From an uncultured Blautia sp. (GTDB lineage Bacteria; Bacillota; Clostridia; Lachnospirales; Lachnospiraceae), in NCBI GenBank assembly GCA_934371915.1, contig CAKROE010000110.1, positions 1-7,106 on the forward strand: a DNA stretch of 7,106 nucleotides, given 5' to 3'. Below are positions 6,265 to 7,106 of the stretch, piece after piece. The first letter of the stretch is position 1. Each line of letters opens with the position of its first letter. Made by a program: the position numbers and the translations under genes. The notes below the pieces were generated by a model. It did no database searches and was not told the DNA's origin. It saw nothing but the letters and a program-made list of their open reading frames with translations.

Positions 6265-6567
6265 TTACATCTGCCTTCCCTGATATTGCACTGTCAATAC
6301 AAATATTTTTTTCTTGTTTTCATCAACTTTAAAAATAGCAATATAATTGTCAATGATCAGCTGTTTATATCCTTTTTCGGCATAGCGGCCTACCAGACGG
6401 TCCTGATGCGATTTTGGAAACAGTTCCAGCTTTTTTATTGCTTGCCAAATCCGATCTGTCTGTTCTTTTGCAGTTTCAGGTGACAATTTTTCAAGTGCAA
6501 TATAAGCATAAATATCATGAATATCCCGGTACGCTCTTGGATACAGCATTACCTCATATTTATCCAT
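6265..6567 (-). CDS. RelE/ParE superfamily toxin of a type II toxin-antitoxin pair
   Basis: A 100-residue protein with the compact RelE/ParE fold. RelE-type members cut mRNA in the ribosome and ParE-type members poison gyrase; which applies is not clear here. Family signs: hydrophobic strand YEVMLYPRAYRDI (4-16), helix pair with YIALEKLSPETA (22-33), I-W-Q-A-I-K-K-L-E-L-F-P (40-51), then strands KQLIIDNYIAIFKVDE (68-83) and KIFVLTVQYQGRQ (87-99), where R61 and R98 sit at places often basic in active members. The ATG at 6567 lies inside the last codons of the antitoxin gene (8-bp overlap), which argues for it over an in-frame ATG at 6597 that would add 10 non-family residues. No strong ribosome binding site precedes it, so it probably depends on translation of the antitoxin, which keeps toxin below antitoxin. 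In the cell it should be held inactive by the neighbouring Phd/YefM protein. Confidence 0.9.
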   Translation of the reverse strand: MDKYEVMLYPRAYRDIHDIYAYIALEKLSPETAKEQTDRIWQAIKKLELFPKSHQDRLVGRYAEKGYKQLIIDNYIAIFKVDENKKKIFVLTVQYQGRQM

Positions 6568-6823
6568 AATATTTCTTGTTGAGCTGTTCCATTGCACTTT
6601 CTAATGAAATCGGCTCTGCTCCTTCTGTGACTTCCTGTTCTGCTTCATAAATTGCCTGATCGATCTTGTTTGTCTGAACAAAACGTTCATACAGCTCTGA
6701 ACTCATTACAACTAAGTCACTATATCCATTTTTCGTAATAAATATTGGTTCCTGTTTTTTATGTGCCAGTTCCGATATTTCACTGGTTTTTCTCAAATCT
6801 CTAATCGGCATAATTGTTGGCAT
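6560..6823 (-). CDS. Phd/YefM family antitoxin
   Basis: An 87-residue antitoxin. The N-terminal DNA-binding half has the Phd/YefM pattern: MPIRDLRKTSEISELAHKKQ (5-24), then EPIFITKNGYSDLVVMSSELYE (in pieces at 25-46). The C-terminal part (about 50-87) is charged and likely disordered until it wraps the toxin. Such proteins bind as dimers to their own promoter, with the toxin as co-repressor, and are degraded by cell proteases under stress. The ATG at 6823 is preferred to a GTG at 6832 because AGAGG (6832-6836) stands 8 nt before it. The gene is first in the pair, the usual order for this class, and has its own promoter with octamer repeats. Such modules occur both on mobile elements, where they stabilise them, and in chromosomes. 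Confidence 0.93.
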   Translation of the reverse strand: MPTIMPIRDLRKTSEISELAHKKQEPIFITKNGYSDLVVMSSELYERFVQTNKIDQAIYEAEQEVTEGAEPISLESAMEQLNKKYYG

Positions 6824-6848
6824 AATGAACACCTCTCTTTCTGATGCT

Positions 6849-6867
6849 ATAATTGTATCATAATTGT
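6849..6867. repeat. Twin ATAATTGT octamers, likely antitoxin operator
   Basis: The octamer ATAATTGT occurs at 6849-6856 and 6860-6867, exactly 11 bp apart, about one helical turn. Both overlap or touch the -10 box of the toxin-antitoxin promoter, where an autorepressor would block polymerase. The second copy is also the core of an imperfect palindrome, TCATAATTGTGA (6858-6869). Confidence 0.5.
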
Positions 6868-6880
6868 GAGTCGGTGTAAA
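6852..6880 (-). promoter_or_regulatory. Promoter of the toxin-antitoxin operon
   Basis: On the minus strand TTTACA (6880-6875) and TACAAT (6857-6852) are 17 bp apart, each matching 5 of 6 consensus bases. The antitoxin ATG follows about 28 bp downstream. The twin octamer repeats cover its -10 box. Confidence 0.65.
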
Positions 6881-6883
6881 TTC

Positions 6884-7012
6884 TTATTTATGTGAACTTC
6901 CAGAAATTGTTGCATTTGGACGCTGTGCATGGATCAGAAGCTGATCAGAAAAAGAATAACAGTATAGTCTTGATGCTGTATCCATATAATTCATCCAATC
7001 CCTGGCGATACT
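6884..7012 (-). pseudogene. Remnant of a conjugative-element protein
   Basis: Between stops at 7013-7015 and 6884-6886, the minus strand reads ARDWMNYMDTASRLYCYSF followed by SDQLLIHAQRPNAT and then ISGSSHK and a stop. The pattern A-S-R-L-Y-x-Y-S-F-x-D-Q-L-L-I-x-A-Q-R-P-x-A-T is one I know from the N-terminal part of very large proteins (over 1,000 residues, ArdC/LtrC-like or helicase-methylase type) of Firmicute integrative conjugative elements such as the Tn1549-like group. Only about 34 residues (about 6908-7009) match. The frame is closed upstream by a stop and the text after P-N-A-T is not family-like, so this is a broken piece, not a gene. It suggests an element once lay here. The family call comes from memory of the motif, not from a search. 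Confidence 0.6.
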
Positions 7013-7030
7013 TTAGACTTCAGACCTTTT

Positions 7031-7102
7031 AGAAAAAAGCCCCGAAAACCTTATAATCACTGTGAAACGTAGTGTTTATAAGGCTTTCAGGGCCTTTAAA
7101 TA
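7031..7102 (-). terminator. Hairpin terminator at the right edge (repeat copy 2)
   Basis: A long stem in which AAAG, CCC, GAAA, CC and TTATAA on the left pair with TTATAA, GG, TTTC, GGG and CTTT on the right, with small mismatches, and an inner CACT/AGTG. On the minus strand GGGGC is followed by six T, so it ends a transcript coming from a gene beyond the window. It aligns base for base with the element at 3511-3582 (57 of 72 identical). The stem is kept although both arms vary. Confidence 0.8.
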
Positions 7103-7106
7103 CTTA

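Noticed and set aside
3583..7030. Segment between the two hairpin repeats as a composite transposon
   Set aside because: No transposase or recombinase gene lies inside and no target-site duplication is evident; the repeats are terminator-like hairpins, not insertion-sequence ends.

Overview
This window looks like chromosome from a low-to-moderate GC Firmicute, most likely a gut clostridium of the Lachnospiraceae type. The grounds are strong AGGAGG-like ribosome binding sites, A/T-leaning third codon positions, T-run hairpin terminators, and the mix of families (MATE, AEC, ECF sigma with a linked membrane anti-sigma factor, Phd/RelE module, and a trace of a Firmicute conjugative element). The assignment rests on sequence style and family content, not on a marker gene. 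Every gene I can support lies on the minus strand, so transcription runs from high to low coordinates.

Left part (1-3485), a metabolic and transport group in transcription order: an AEC-family permease (3340-2411), a gamma-carbonic anhydrase-like hexapeptide protein (2359-1856), a GNAT acetyltransferase (1796-1308) and a MATE efflux transporter that leaves the window at base 1 (399 residues visible, C-terminus missing). The first three are 51 and 59 bp apart and may share a transcript from a good promoter at 3457-3485. The MATE gene has its own candidate promoter and a small perfect inverted repeat at the presumed transcript start.

Middle part (3511-6147): an ECF sigma factor (6088-5597) and, 5 bp later, a 617-residue single-pass membrane protein that is almost certainly its anti-sigma factor (5591-3738). 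This is a surface-sensing unit: the sigma factor is held at the membrane until an outside signal reaches the large extracytoplasmic domain. Two bases after the anti-sigma stop a 39-codon open frame (3735-3616) follows, then a strong terminator (3511-3582). The 397 bp between the anti-sigma and AEC genes hold that small frame, the terminator and the AEC promoter.

Right part (6172-7106): a type II toxin-antitoxin pair (Phd/YefM antitoxin, then RelE/ParE toxin, overlapping by 8 bp) with a promoter carrying repeated operator-like octamers and its own terminator. Upstream, at 6884-7012, is a short dead remnant that I recognise as part of a large protein of integrative conjugative elements. The window ends in a second copy of the terminator hairpin (7031-7102), which aligns without gaps to the one at 3511-3582. 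The two copies bracket the sigma/anti-sigma unit, the toxin-antitoxin pair and the remnant, which gives that roughly 3.5 kb the look of an accessory islet. No rRNA, tRNA, CRISPR array or insertion sequence was seen.
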